A DNA stretch of 64,000 bases from positions 248,001-312,000 of the forward strand of contig JAJJXM010000067.1 of assembly GCA_024516155.1 (NCBI GenBank), read 5' to 3'. The DNA comes from Pyronema omphalodes (Eukaryota > Ascomycota > Pezizomycetes > Pezizales > Pyronemataceae). Within the stretch, counting starts at the first letter, position 1, and each line of letters begins with the position of its first letter. The notes below the pieces were generated by a model. The model was not told the origin of the DNA, did not search any database, and saw only the letters and a program-made list of their open reading frames with translations. Shown here piece after piece: positions 19,881-31,333 of this stretch. The position numbers and the translations under genes were made by a program.

Positions 19881-21350
19881 CGCACTACAGCAGCTCTGTG
19901 CATCTCGACCAATCACTCGTGCCAAGCTTCTCGGTCGGTAAGAATATACATCATACAAGCGATTGTGTGCTTTGTGGCCGGCCTTCGGCCGGCCTTCACA
20001 GTTACAATCTGTCGCCATTGTTGTCGCTTGGACTAGGTGTAAAGTGCTGATTAGTACCGAACCCGTTTCTGTCACAACCTTTATAATGCAGGCGCAGTGC
20101 ATGCACAGAAGAGCCTGTCAAATGTTCCTAGTGAAATGAAAAATAAAATGACAAAGTATGGCGCTGCAGAGGGAAGTTATAGCAGCTTGAAGTAACCTGG
20201 GATTTAGATACATAATCTATAGAATAAAAATCCATTCGCTAAGCAGAAGCGGTCTTTAATAACCAATATATCCAGTGGTAAAATCAGCATTATCCTCTAA
20301 AACTATCAACCGTGCATGTTGCATCTGTCAGACACGAGAAATACTTGTGTAATTTTGAGATGATGAATGGTGATGCAATCCAACGTCAGTTCTTCACGGC
20401 CGTTGAAAGTTGTGAAATTGGCCACGTGAATGGGAATCGAAATTGACTCGACAATTTATAGAGCGAACGGTGGTTGAAAGGCAAAATTTATTCTGGGTAG
20501 GCTAAATAATGTTTCTGCTCGTAATGAATCGCTTTTTAAAATTTCTTTTTCATCCATGATCAGGAATAGTCTCTTACTCGTGTGTAGGTCAGTCCATGAG
20601 TTCACATGTCGAACGGTGTCTTCTTAACAGAGAAGGACTCCGATAGAGGCTACAGGTAGTTCCGACGTTGAGGCGAAAAATATTATCTAGTATGCAGGTT
20701 TCTCATAGAGAACTTCAGTACTCTATAAGGGCATCGGATCACGGTGCTACGTATTATGTTTGTCTTCATTGATGCATTCATAAGAAAATGTATATTTCTA
20801 GCCAACTTGAGCAATTTTTTCTCCTTTTGATTTTTCTGTGGTCTTTCAAAACAAACCCTTGCCTCCAGAATGCTTGTACGGAAATATCCTTGAATTTATC
20901 TAAGAATCTCTCGAGTGTGCTTAAAAACGATCATTAAGCAGCCAAATTTGAACTTGACAATACGTCCGACAGGAAGAGATATTTTCCAAAGATTCGACTT
21001 AATGCTGTAGAATTTAGAGTGAAACCTTGTGTTCCCAGCCGTCACCGATGCAATCAATCTGACCTGAGTATACAGAATTAGCGGTAGCCTGAACTGGGGC
21101 TAACGACCGTACCATTCAAAATGTAGAACTTCACCCACGGACTGACCCATCAAGCATGGGAGTTACCTGGTGAAATCCCCGAGTGTTGAGAATGCCCCCA
21201 TCAAAATCGGTCGCCTTCACCATTAACACGTGTAGCAATTGATCTAAACATTGAATCGCTGATTAATCAGCCACAGGGAACTGTTCCCAAGCAATAAGCT
21301 TGGCTTCCTGAAGCAAAAGAGCTCTTCGTGGTCGTGGCCAGATGAAAATC

Positions 21351-21640
21351 AGAATGAAAATAAGAATGAAAATAAGAATGAAAATAAGAATGAAAATAAG
21401 AATGAAAATAAGAATGAAAATAAGAATGAAAATAAGAATGAAAATAAGAATGAAAATAAGAATGAAAATAAGAATGAAAATAAAAATAAGAATCAAAAAT
21501 AAGAATAAGAAATAAGAATAAGAAATAAGAATAAGAAATAAGAATAAGAAATAAGAATAAGAAATAAGAATAAGAAATAAGAATAAGAAATAAGAAATAA
21601 GAATAAGAATAGAAAAGGAATGACAATGACAATGACAATG
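21351..21640. repeat. Three abutting minisatellites (12, 13 and 6 bp units)
   Basis: About 11 units of TAAGAATGAAAA (21351-21483) are followed by about ten of AAGAAATAAGAAT (21484-21612), then AATGAC triplets (about 21619-21638). Open frames here are low-complexity shadows and not genes. Confidence 0.93.
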
Positions 21641-21904
21641 AAAATAAGAATGAAAACAAAAAAGAAAGAGTGTTCCGCTTGTAAGTTCTCCATAAGTACA
21701 AGTACAACAAACATAAAAAATCTAAAACTTCATATCTCTAACTGAGTCACTGTAGTTGTTTTCAATGTTTACTGAATCATATCAAAAGAACGTTCGATAC
21801 ACGTTCGAGGTGACATTTCCTCAAGATATGTCTGAAAACATGTGCCCAATTATTTTTATATGATTTCAAAAATTGATTTATTTAATATATGTATTTTTGC
21901 GGTA

Positions 21905-22160
21905 GGACGAAAAAAGAGAAAGAAAAAGAGAAAGCAAAAGAGAAAGAAAAAAGAGAAAAAAAAAGCAAAAGAAAAAAGAGACAGAAAAAAGAGACAGAAA
22001 AAAGAGAAAGAAAAAAGAGACAGAAAAAAGAGAAAGAAAAAAGAGACAGAAAAAAGAGAAAGAAAAAAGAGACAGAAAAAAGAGAAAGAAAAAAAGAGAA
22101 AGAAAAAAGAGAAAGAAAAAAGAGAAAGAAAAAAGAGAAAGAAAAAAGAGAAAGAAAAGA
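21905..22160. repeat. Purine-only minisatellite
   Basis: Around 17 units close to AAAAAGAGAAAGA or AAAAAGAGACAGA. One strand is nearly all A/G over about 250 bp, so triplex or slipped structures are possible. Confidence 0.93.
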
Positions 22161-22905
22161 GCGCAAGACTAAGAAAATAAAAATATACAAACCCACTGAG
22201 AATGTTTCCTCCAAGAGCTTCCCTCGAGCCCCCATCGGCAATGTTTCTGGCCTGAAATGTTAGATAAGTTTCATTGTAGTTCAGAAAAAGCAGCGGGAAA
22301 AGTATGTTAACACAGGTAGAACTCACCTTTTTACCTGTTACTGTTCTGTTGCATATGCTACTGCTCGTCAGTTCATTGTTTATAAGAAGAAGCATTAGGG
22401 AAAGCATGTAAAACTGACCTTTTTTTTTATACGGCAGTCGCATCAAGCAGTGACTACAGGATTCAAAATGGACGGTGGAATTGTCTTATTTTATAGATGC
22501 CAACTGCAGTGCGAGCGCCCTGCTACTTTCCCAAGCAGAATTGCGATGTCTGTCAGTGCCAGAAACATTTGGAATGCCATCGACCTCAAAAACCGGTTTT
22601 TGGCCACTGCTCAGTTCCCACCTCGCTTCGTTGCAATGCCTATTGGTTACTGCGCGATCCGGGTAACCTGGTGTGATTGCGAAGGTTTCCGAGATGCATC
22701 AGAGATGCATCAGAGGTGCTTCTAGTGCCAGGTTTTCGTTCGCGGTACAAAACCACCATTGGCCATCACACCCTGGTTCACAGATCTTTTCCATTACAGG
22801 TTGTTACACAGAACTGGAGATTATAATTATTTAGATTTAGAAATTATTTAGATAAGGGTACACCCCTTCGATCCCAGCGTACCCCCACAAACCGAGTCGA
22901 CTGTA

Positions 22906-23306
22906 GATGTGTTTTTTTTTCTTTTTTTTTTCCTTTTTCTTTCTTTTTGCTTGTTTTTCAGAAAAAAAAATGATTGGTACTGTGCTCGTCAGCTAGATCG
23001 TTCGACGTTCCCAATCCTCTTGTCTTGGGTCCCTGGTGTCAGTTCCGTCTGTCCCGCGAGGTCATTCGTCAGGTATTTCTGTGCCCATCCTGCTGTGGCT
23101 AATTTAATGTCGATAATCATGGTGTCCAAGGCACTCCTTCCCGATTTGGTGTGCAGGATCTGTGTGAAGAAGGGTTGTTGGTGCCTGGGGAGTTTGAGGT
23201 TGTGGTGGAGGATGTCTCTGTGTGAGGTGGAGTCGGGGTATGCCAGTAGCAGGTGTTTGAGGGTCTGCGGGGGGTGGAGGGGGCAGGAGCATGCCCTGCT
23301 TGGAGA
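22906..23306 (-). pseudogene. LINE ORF2 C-terminus, right part of the split copy
   Basis: The minus strand encodes CSCPLHPPQTLKHLLLAYPD, then LHHNLKLPRHQQPFFTQILH, then IIDIKLATAGWAQKYL with a stop near 22994. This matches the C-terminus of the LINE at 13830-14136. An A-rich run (plus-strand T-run 22912-22968) follows. The copy is 5'-truncated near 23306. Confidence 0.85.
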
Positions 23307-23686
23307 CTTCTGTCTGTCATAGCGAAAAGAAATGCCCAGCTATGCTTACGAAACATTTTTTTGCCGCAATATTCGTCAGAAAGTTGTTCTATGGGTTTTT
23401 TTTCGGGCGCGTGGCATCGCGAAGTGTGTGGTGAAGTTTTTCTTCGTGGGTCGTGGTGCGGGGGGAGGGGGGCGACGTTGTGGGAGGTTTAGGGTTAGGG
23501 CAGAGACTAATTTTTCCGACACCGAAAGATTTGACGGAAACTTTCCGTCAATGAAAAACCGCTGACGGAAGTGTCAAAATCTGTCGGAAACTCTTCATCT
23601 GACCAAAAACAGTTTAGAAAGTTGATGATCTGCGTCTTAGTGCGGTCCTAGCCTCGCCCCTAGCCTTGCAACAAGTTTCCATCTAA
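23307..23686. other. No gene seen; imperfect inverted words
   Basis: Contains TTTCCGTCA/TGACGGAA words in both orientations (23540-23590) and a TTTAGGGTTAGGG stretch near 23490, but no complete terminal repeats and no convincing ORF. Confidence 0.5.
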
Positions 23687-24383
23687 GGCCGCGTTTGGTT
23701 CGCCAACGGCCGTTTGGTGCAAACGGTCTCAAAACGGTCGGACCATGGAGCAACCGTTATGATTTTGTGTTGAGAAGGTGTTTGGTTGGGCGACCGTTTG
23801 TTGCCACGCAGAGACCCCTGTCGCCCCACCAAACATCTTCAACGCTGCTGCAAATTTTGACCGTGAAGACTTCCTTCCCCAGTGTATAGATCAATTTCCG
23901 GTCTCAACAATGCCGCCCAAGAGTACAAATAGACGTAGCAAACGTGCCGCAAATCTAAAAAAGTGCTGACGGGCATCCTGAGGACTTTGAGGGTTCGGCG
24001 TGGATGGGCATTGAGAATTTCGCGCGCGAAAATGTCTCCAGTGCGAATGGAAGTGCGGGCAGGCGTCTTTCAAAGGTAGAAACGTGTGTACAAGGCGAGA
24101 ATAATGGCGATTTTACGGCGTTTTAGTTGTATTTTTTTGCGCTGTGCGAGGGTTTCTTCCGGAGTCATTTTTTTCGGTGGTTGTGTTGCGTCTTGTCAGT
24201 TGCAAACGGTTGCAAACGGTGCTGGCGAGGTCCTTTTGCAACCGTTTGCAACCGTTTGGGACTGGAAAATGAAACGGTTGGTGTCAAACCAAACACCCCC
24301 GACCGTTTGCAAAACGGTCAAACTCTTGCAAACGGTCATTTTACTAGTAAATCGTAACGGCCGTTGGCGAACCAAACGCGGCC
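23687..24383. mobile_element. Tourist-like PIF/Harbinger MITE (697 bp)
   Basis: Perfect 28-bp terminal inverted repeats (23687-23714 and 24356-24383) begin GGCCGCGTTTGGTTCGCCAA. The 3-bp target duplication TAA lies at 23684-23686 and 24384-24386. Subterminal AAACGGT/ACCGTTT words occur many times in both halves and may be transposase-binding sites. There is no coding capacity. Confidence 0.95.
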
Positions 24384-24471
24384 TAAGTTTCCATCTCAGT
24401 TTCCGACAGCACCACTCAAAGCTCCGTCTACGGCTGCGTCGATGGTCATTTCATATTTTTCACGCTCTACA

Positions 24472-25023
24472 ATATAATTCCTTTAGGCACGAGTAACAGG
24501 AATCTAGACAGCGCATTTTGGCTCTGGCTTGATGGTGGTTGTGTTGAAAGCCCTGCAGAAAAATACTAATTCGTTAATTCAGCTGCCGTCTGACACCATG
24601 TGGCATGGATATTTCTAAAACACACCTCGTAAGAACGAGGCTCGTCTTACTCGTGCCTAAAGATGGTGGCGCTAGCCACCATCTTTAGGCACGAGTACAC
24701 CCAGCAACTGCACAGTGCTGAAAATGTGATAGTACTCTGTGTTGTCCTCAATTCTAGGCAGCAACAGTGTGTGCGCCATCAGCAGTTTACACACCACATA
24801 TTCAGCGAGATATCTGGCGGTTTTGTGACATTCTGTTACTGCATCCCAACGACGCCATCAACGAGGTGCAACAGGACGGCACAAGAAGCGAGCCATCGAT
24901 ACCGGCAGTTCGAGACAGACATTGCTCCGATACAATAAGTGCAATATTCGATACTCATTATCGCGCCCGGAACGGCTTCTATCTTACACATAAGACATAG
25001 GGTCGAGAAATATTCTTAACAAA
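24472..25023 (+). promoter_or_regulatory. Duplicated 5' region of NLR gene 1
   Basis: This 550-bp stretch matches 40905-41405 upstream of the second NLR locus nearly base for base. Similarity starts abruptly at AATATAATTCCTTTAGGCAC on the left. The only sizeable difference is the 48-bp hairpin insertion at 24648-24697. The segment presumably contains the promoter and leader; no clear TATA box is seen near the ATG. Confidence 0.7.
24650..24695. repeat. 46-bp hairpin insertion flanked by TA duplication
   Basis: Two perfect 21-bp inverted arms starting CTCGTGCCTAAAGATGGTGG are separated by GCTA, with TA on both sides (24648-24649, 24696-24697). The paralogous region at about 41061-41083 is an empty site of exactly the expected length. 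The same terminal word (CTCGTGCCTAAAG) occurs at 34393 and, inverted, at 24486 and 40918. Confidence 0.85.
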
Positions 25024-28000
25024 ATGTCGGATGCCACCCCAAGGAAGCGTGATCGATTCAAACAGGGACTAAGAGATTTATTCAAATCACCGAAAACGCC
25101 AAATACCAAGCCCTCAAAGGAAACAATAAAGAATAGAACTGGCAATTCTCAGACGAATCTTTCAACAGTCGTTCCATCCAACGCTTCAGTCTTCACCCAC
25201 GTACACCGGACTGACACACCCTCAGACCATCTAGTCACAACGACCGAGTCCTCTTCTGAAACGCATACTGAAGGCACCATTCGAAATGAAGGCCTTCAGT
25301 CAGATTCCATAACCTCCTTACAACAAAATCCCGTAATGGCGACAGAGAATACGGCAGATATCCCGGTCCAGGAACAAGGAGAACGGGCAGATAATCCGAC
25401 GGCAGCTAGCATTACAAGCTCTCGATCGCTGTGGAGCAAGGCATTCTACCACGAAGACCTCGATGATCAACGTATAAAGCTTGAAGACATTGGTATTCAA
25501 GCCGACGCCCAGAAGAGCGTGACGGAAGCAAGATTCTTTGTGGACAACTCCCTGGAGAATAGTGAGACAAAGGCTTGGAAAATCGACAAACTGCTGAACT
25601 GGTTAGACAAGTTCAAAGAGATTGGGGATATCGTCGTCCAATATGATCCTGCACATGCGGCGCTGCCGTGGGCTGCGTTTCGATTTATCCTGAAGGTTAG
25701 TTACACCGCCAAAACTCTTGATTGTCCTAGCTGATAATGCTCTGCAGATTTGTGTGGAACAGAAGAAGACGCTAGAAGCTATCGTCGATGGACTGGAGCA
25801 CATCGCCAGTCTCATTCAGAGGTGCACGATTTACGAGATTATATATGAAAAGGAAACTTTCAACGCATCGACAAACCTCAGAGAATCCATTCTTCAACTC
25901 TACATAGCAGTACTGAAGTTCTTCGCCAAAGCTATCGATAAAGCAAAAGGTGAAAATTTTCATCCTACACGGGTGTACTGCAACTGATACTTCTTCAGAG
26001 AACCGTGCAAGGACGGTATTCACCACAGAGAACATTTCAGATTACCTCGGAAACGTCAAGAGGCTAGAGCAAACGGTTAAAGATAGCGCCGATGTCGTCG
26101 GGGCACAAGGTATCTTGTCTAAGGTGTAGTCTTGGAATGCCGAGAAATGTTGACAAATCTAGCTACCCGCGATGATTTCAAGTGCCTTCGAGCGCAGCTG
26201 AAGAATATGAACCATATGATGTATCGCATACAAGATTGGATAGCAGGTAAACAGGATCATCCGATGTTACTACCCAATGCAAACATTTACTCACTTCAGT
26301 AGACAGAGACAGATCTTCAACGTTGAGATGGATATCTACAATCCCTTACATCGGTCACCATAAACGCATCAGTGAAGGGCGCCTTGATGGCACTGCCGAA
26401 TGGCTTTTCGAGAGACAAGAGTACAAAGACTGGATGTCATCCAGCGAGTCAAAGCTTTTATTATTGCGGGGAATTCGTGAGTCATCGTATGTTCGTATGC
26501 ATTATTCTTGTCTTACCAAGTGAATCATATAGCTGGAGCCGGTAAAACATATATAGCGTAAGCGACAAATGAATCACCCCTTCCGTCACCCTCCACTGTC
26601 TTACATAACGCTATTGGAGGAGTGTATATCTAACGCAGGATTAATGTAGATCAAAATTTATTGATTTCCTGCATGAGGACATGACAGGGCCGAAATTTGC
26701 GTATTTCTACTGCAATCGAGCGGAGGAAGATCGTCGAGAGCCGGACAGAATCCTAAACACGATAGTACAACAGCTTGCGCAGTGTGGTTTCAATGAGAAA
26801 GAACTGCCAAAGCCAGTTGTTGACGTTTACCAAGACCGGGAGAGCAAGGGACAAACTTCATCGCCGCTCAGCCTTGCAGAAAGCCAAGCACTCCTCGTTG
26901 AACTCACAGATATGTATCCTGAGACCGTCATTTGCATAGACGCCCTGGATGAGGTCAAAGAACATAAGCGAATACATCTGCTGAAGGCCCTGAATGACGT
27001 CATTGCAACATCCAAATCTCTGGTCAAGATTTTCGCAACGACTCGGCAGGATCCCGACATTGTCGCACAGTTCGAGATCTTTCCCAGGATTGAGTTGCAA
27101 CCTGACGACAATGTCAGCGACATCAACCAGTTTATCGCAAAAGAAGTCAAGCGAGTTATCGAGGATCGCCAACTGCTGGATGGTAAGGTATCCGATGAGC
27201 TGAAAAGTGAAATATGTAAAATGCTTTGTGAGCGATCGAAAGGGATGTGAGTTTACCATACAATCTTATCTCATTGTGGAGGGCGATAGAAGCTAATTGA
27301 CGAATGCTAGGTTCCAACTGGCGGCGCTTCAAATCACTTTCCTTTGCCAACTATTCACCGAAGACGATGTTAGAGACAATTTCCAGACTCTTCCGGACAC
27401 GCTGACAGCTGCCTACGTCGATATCTACCGCAACATTGCTGCCCAGAAAGGCAGTGCTCCTCGACTAGCGCTGAACGCTTTTCGCTGGATTAAATATTCC
27501 TACGAACCGCTGCGATCGAAAACCCTGCTTGACGCAGTCTCGGTTGATGTCACTAGGTCGGGGGATTTCTCTCGTACAACCCCAATACATGCCAACAATC
27601 TATTAAAGATGTGCCGCAATCTGCTCATCTTGGATGAACGTCTCGATGTTTTCCGGTTTGCGCATCTTTCAGTGGAGGAGTTTCTGGAGGAACAGCCCGA
27701 ACTCAACAAAGTAGATTCTCACGCCGAAATCGCCAAGGGGTGCCTTTCACTGTTATGTGCTGCTGGTTCTTGGAACGGTTATGAGAAAATGGAAATCACA
27801 GAAAACGATTATCACCTAAACCGTCACCTGTTGTCATACTCCGTGGTGTTTTGGCCGTGGCACTTCTCCCACTGCACAGTCGTAAATGGTTGCCAAACCC
27901 TCACTGCCCTCTGGAATTCATTCATTGCCGAGAGAAACTACCAAGGGTGGCTCAGCTATTATTGTCAGTGGGTGAAGAGTCGCGATTGGGTTGAAAAAGT

Positions 28001-28808
28001 TGGCTTCTGGCGTAGGGTCTGGCACTGGCAAAGAGGATCTCACGATCTCGTCTCCTTGGTTGTCGTTTTCGGGTTGAGTAGAATGTTCACGTCGGCACTG
28101 GAGTCGACTGGCGATGACATAAAGCCCGACTTGAGCAAGTTAATTTACATCTCATCTACATTCGGAGACCTAGACATGGCGTCATTACTGATTGAAAACG
28201 GGGCTGATGTCGCGGCCATGGACAAGTACGGAAAGACACCGCTGCATTACGCATCGTCCCACGGGCATGAGGGAATCGTCAAACTGCTCATTGATAAGGG
28301 CGCTGATGTCTCGGCTATCGATAAGGACGGAAAGACACCGCTACATAACGCATCACAGAGGGGGCATGAGGGGGTGGCCAAACTCCTCATGGACAGGGGC
28401 GCAGATTTCTCGGTTATCGATAAGGACGGAAAGACACCGCTACATTACGCATCACAGAGGGGGCGTGACGGAGTGGTCAAACTGCTCATTGACAGGGGCG
28501 CCGATGTCTCGGCTATCGATAAGGACGGAAAGCCACCGCTGCATCACGCATTGCAGTGGCGGCATGAGGAAGTGGCCATGCTGATTATTCAAAGGGGCGC
28601 CGATGTCTCTACCATCGACAAGCACGGAATGACACCGCTACATTACGCATCTGAGGAGGGGTATGAAGAGGTGGTCAAACTGCTCATTGACGGGGGCGCC
28701 GATGTCTCGGCTATCGATAAGCGCGGAAGGACACCGCTGTGTTACGGATTACTGCGGGAGCGTGAGGGGGTGGCGAAACTGCTCAGGGACAGAGGCGCCG
28801 TTTGTTAA
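25024..28808 (+). CDS. NACHT-ankyrin STAND protein (NLR gene 1)
   Basis: Eight exons inferred by eye: 25024-25695, 25748-25949, 25999-26109, 26163-26246, 26300-26476, 26533-26557, 26650-27246 and 27311-28808. All introns are GT-AG, 49-92 bp; the join gives 1121 residues without a stop. Residues 1-125 are Ser/Thr/Pro-rich. About 130-330 is a helical N-terminal domain like those preceding fungal NACHT modules (YDPAHAALPWAAFRFILK; CTIYEIIYEKETF). The NACHT NTPase has Walker A GIPGAGKT (414-421), Walker B CIDALDE (519-525) and a sensor KIFATTRQDP (about 550). A helical region (LSVEEFLEEQPEL) follows. About 906-1121 are six to seven ankyrin repeats of 33 residues. Such proteins are cytosolic switches that sense ligands through the repeats and act in allorecognition or defence; the ligand here is unknown. 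Confidence 0.88.
26533..26557 (+). other. 25-nt microexon encoding the P-loop of NLR gene 1
   Basis: The exon carries CT GGA GCC GGT AAA ACA TAT ATA GC, flanked by AG and GT. Joined to ATT-C and A-TCA it gives GIPGAGKTYIAS. The same microexon occurs at 42920-42944 and 45798-45822. Its length is not a multiple of three, so skipping it shifts the frame as well as removing the ATP-binding lysine. Confidence 0.85.
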
Positions 28809-30041
28809 GAGCAGGTGGAATCAGAGTTATTTTCATGCAGGGAGTCAGAATTTTCATTGGAGTCAATGTTGGAATGGGAGTCAGGGTCGGAATGAGAGGC
28901 AGAGACTGAAAATTCGGACGAGTAGGCGTGAATGTTTTAGGCTGTGTTTTGAGATCAAATGTGTTCCAATCTGATTTATGAAGAATGTTTTTTTTATATT
29001 TTAGCTTTTCTTATTTAACGGTTATTATTATGATGTTTTTTTTTGAAACTGGCTACTAGTTCCTATACCTCTGTGTGGTCTCATACTCATATTAAAACTA
29101 ATTGCATCGTACCTCCTCAACTGCGGTATTAGAAATTTAGTGATCAATTGATGAGTAGCAGAAACCCTTCGTTTAGACACAGACATTTTTGAGTCATGGA
29201 TGGACAAATGTTCAGTAGTCAGTTCAATGTGAAAAGGCTTAGCAGGTCTGTTTGTAGCGAGAAATACCACGATTGAGACACTGATAGACAGGGGAGACGT
29301 TCATGCTGTCTTCTGTATGAAGTATTATGTAGTATTTATTAATTGCAGTCATATTTCAGCAGTATATCAACTTAACAGATAAGAAAGTTGCATCGTACAG
29401 CACTGGAGTGTAGTACTCTAGAGGGTTATGCCCACACTATCTAACAGGGTCGACGAAGGTTATAACCCTATACCCGATTTGTCGTACTAGGATGGGGAGT
29501 TGAGTGTCGTAGCATTTGAGCTTCCCAATCCCGTCAAGATCAAACGCATCTACTACTCCGCGCCGTAAGCAAAAGGAATGGTGTCAAATATCACCATCGC
29601 TTTGCGCATTCCACATGTATTGTGCATCCTGTGGCGAGTGACGCAAGGAGTTATCGCGACCACTGATGCGATTCTGTCACGATGTGATTTCCCAAGACCT
29701 CGCCGCAACCCTATGGAAGTACACGACCTTAGCTAGTGCTACACAACACAACACGATCAACGAAATTAATACTGTGGTATCCAGGAAATCGCGTCGCAAA
29801 ATTTCTTACCAGCTTCTATCTCATGTCTATAGTTATATATAATGTACGACAAAATGCTGGTAGTCCGTCGGTGTCTTGGACCTTGATCTTCTGAATATAT
29901 ACAATCACGTTTGATACAAACTTTCAACTCACCCGACGACCGGAGGCAGGCAGTTGTAAAGAATATGCATAGACTATATAGCAAATTACTCACCAAATCC
30001 GCAATTTACGTAGCTAAAACAAAATCACTCGCTGCTTTGCC
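28809..30041. other. No gene seen downstream of NLR gene 1
   Basis: A GAGTCAG/AATGGGAGTC-type short repeat lies at 28830-28910, followed by AT-rich sequence. ORFs are all under 80 codons with no recognisable motif. The NLR 3' UTR is presumably in the first few hundred bases. Confidence 0.5.
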
Positions 30042-31083
30042 TACGGCAACGCATCTGTACATGGAGGGACAAAAAAACTTTGCATTTTTAATTTGCATTT
30101 ACACTTTTCACTTTTCATCTGTTGCAACGCAGCAGTGCAACAGAGGAAGAGTGCCCACCTACCAAAATAAATTGTCGCCACAACGACGCAGCCACACCGC
30201 TGACTAAAACACTGACAGATGCGCATCACAAAATCGCAAGCGCGTACCGCTGCTGCACTGCGCAGAGATGCGGTTTTGCTTCAACACTTGAAGACACAGC
30301 GTGATACTTTACTTGGCCATTCATAGATGGATGAAATGTTGAATTTACGTGTTCTGTGTTATTTTACAATGTTATCCTGTATCTCTATATCTCAGGTTTG
30401 TCGTTTCTCTGCGTCATGCACCAGAGTTTTCTCCACCATGGTCTCTACTACCAAGATTGCCGCCGCAGAGTGGATACAGGTAAGCAATGCTCCCGCTATG
30501 GAGGATGACCCGGAAGGAAGAAGAATAGGTTGGGAAACACTGATCAAATCTGAGAACGAGCATGAAGCAGTTCTGATCGAACAAGACGTATAATGCTGTA
30601 AAAAAAAACAAAAAACACTAAAGACAGATACATAATTAAGTACCTAGATAGCCGAAGGACAGCAAAAGCGAGAAATGAGTATTGAGCCAGAAAAGCCGAA
30701 TAGAGGAAGTGCGAGGAAGAAGAGAAAAGGATGAGACGAAAACTGAAGAGAGGCGAGTGGAGAAGTCTGAAAAGAATAGGAAAAAGGCTAGGGTGAAGTG
30801 AGAGAGGCGGAGATGAGTGAAACGGAGCAGAGAAGAGAGTAGTGGAGAAGAGAGGAGCGGAGAGACGAGGAGCGGTGAAGACGGAAGTAGAGCGATGAGG
30901 AGAGATGCGGAGAGAAAAGAAGAGCAGAGGAGAGCTGGGGAGAGCAGGGTTAGGGTAACCCTAATCAGAAGTGTGGCTGTGTCGTAGCGTCGCAACAGAT
31001 GAAACCTGAAAAATGGAAAATGGAAAATGCAAATGAAAAATGCAAAGTTTTTTTGTCCCTCCATGTACAGATGCGTTGCCGTA
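30042..31083. mobile_element. Long-TIR element (1042 bp), MULE-like
   Basis: The terminal inverted repeats run for roughly 100 bp and begin TACGGCAACGCATCTGTACA at both ends, nearly identical over the first 57 bases. Direct repeats TTTGCC lie at 30036-30041 and 31084-31089. Long TIRs recall Mutator-like elements, but the duplication is only 6 bp, so the class is uncertain. The interior contains a LINE 3' piece and a purine-rich stretch with a TTAGGGTAACCCTAA palindrome near 30955. Confidence 0.78.
30396..30593 (+). pseudogene. LINE ORF2 C-terminal relic inside the long-TIR element
   Basis: Reads VSTTKIAAAEWIQVSNAPAM and ends GWETLIKSENEHEAVLIEQD before a stop and an A-run. This parallels the C-terminus of the LINE at 13990-14136 (IISQTKLATAEWAHTQL; DWGTLTDPDEEHL). 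It is a truncated insertion from a divergent copy. Confidence 0.65.
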
Positions 31084-31333
31084 TTTGCCTTGGCTATCCC
31101 TACAGCTTTTCCAATTCTGCTGCGCATATACACCCTCACACCGGGGGACTCAAGGGCAAGTATACAGACGAATAGGAGAGCTAACCCATTTTGGGCGGTC
31201 ATCGAAAAATGCTTGGGAAGCCATTTGTTTCATGTCCGATACTGAGTGCAAGTAGTCGTGTATCTTACTGGATACGAGTGATGCAACTCGGTTGCGGGTT
31301 GTAACGGGTTCCAGGTTAAAATTGGCATATGCA

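Larger units (their letters stand above)
18030..22903. mobile_element. Tc1/mariner-pogo-like non-autonomous element (4874 bp)
   Basis: The terminal inverted repeats begin CAGTCGACTCGGTTT at both ends; 22 of the first 25 bases match. The TA target dinucleotide is at 18028-18029 and 22904-22905. These features fit the pogo/Fot1 type. There is no transposase ORF. The interior holds a nested repeat block (18243-19880), several AT- and purine-rich tandem arrays, and about 1.2 kb (20100-21340) in which I see no gene. It lies in a LINE 3' UTR. The short element at 40383-40752 is a relative with matching subterminal sequence. Confidence 0.88.

Noticed and set aside
21263..21714. Minus-strand ORFs rich in Phe, Ile, Leu and Ser
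   Set aside because: They are translations of the 12- and 13-bp minisatellites in three frames.
21842..22446. Lys/Glu-rich plus-strand and Phe-rich minus-strand ORFs
   Set aside because: Direct consequence of the homopurine tandem repeat.
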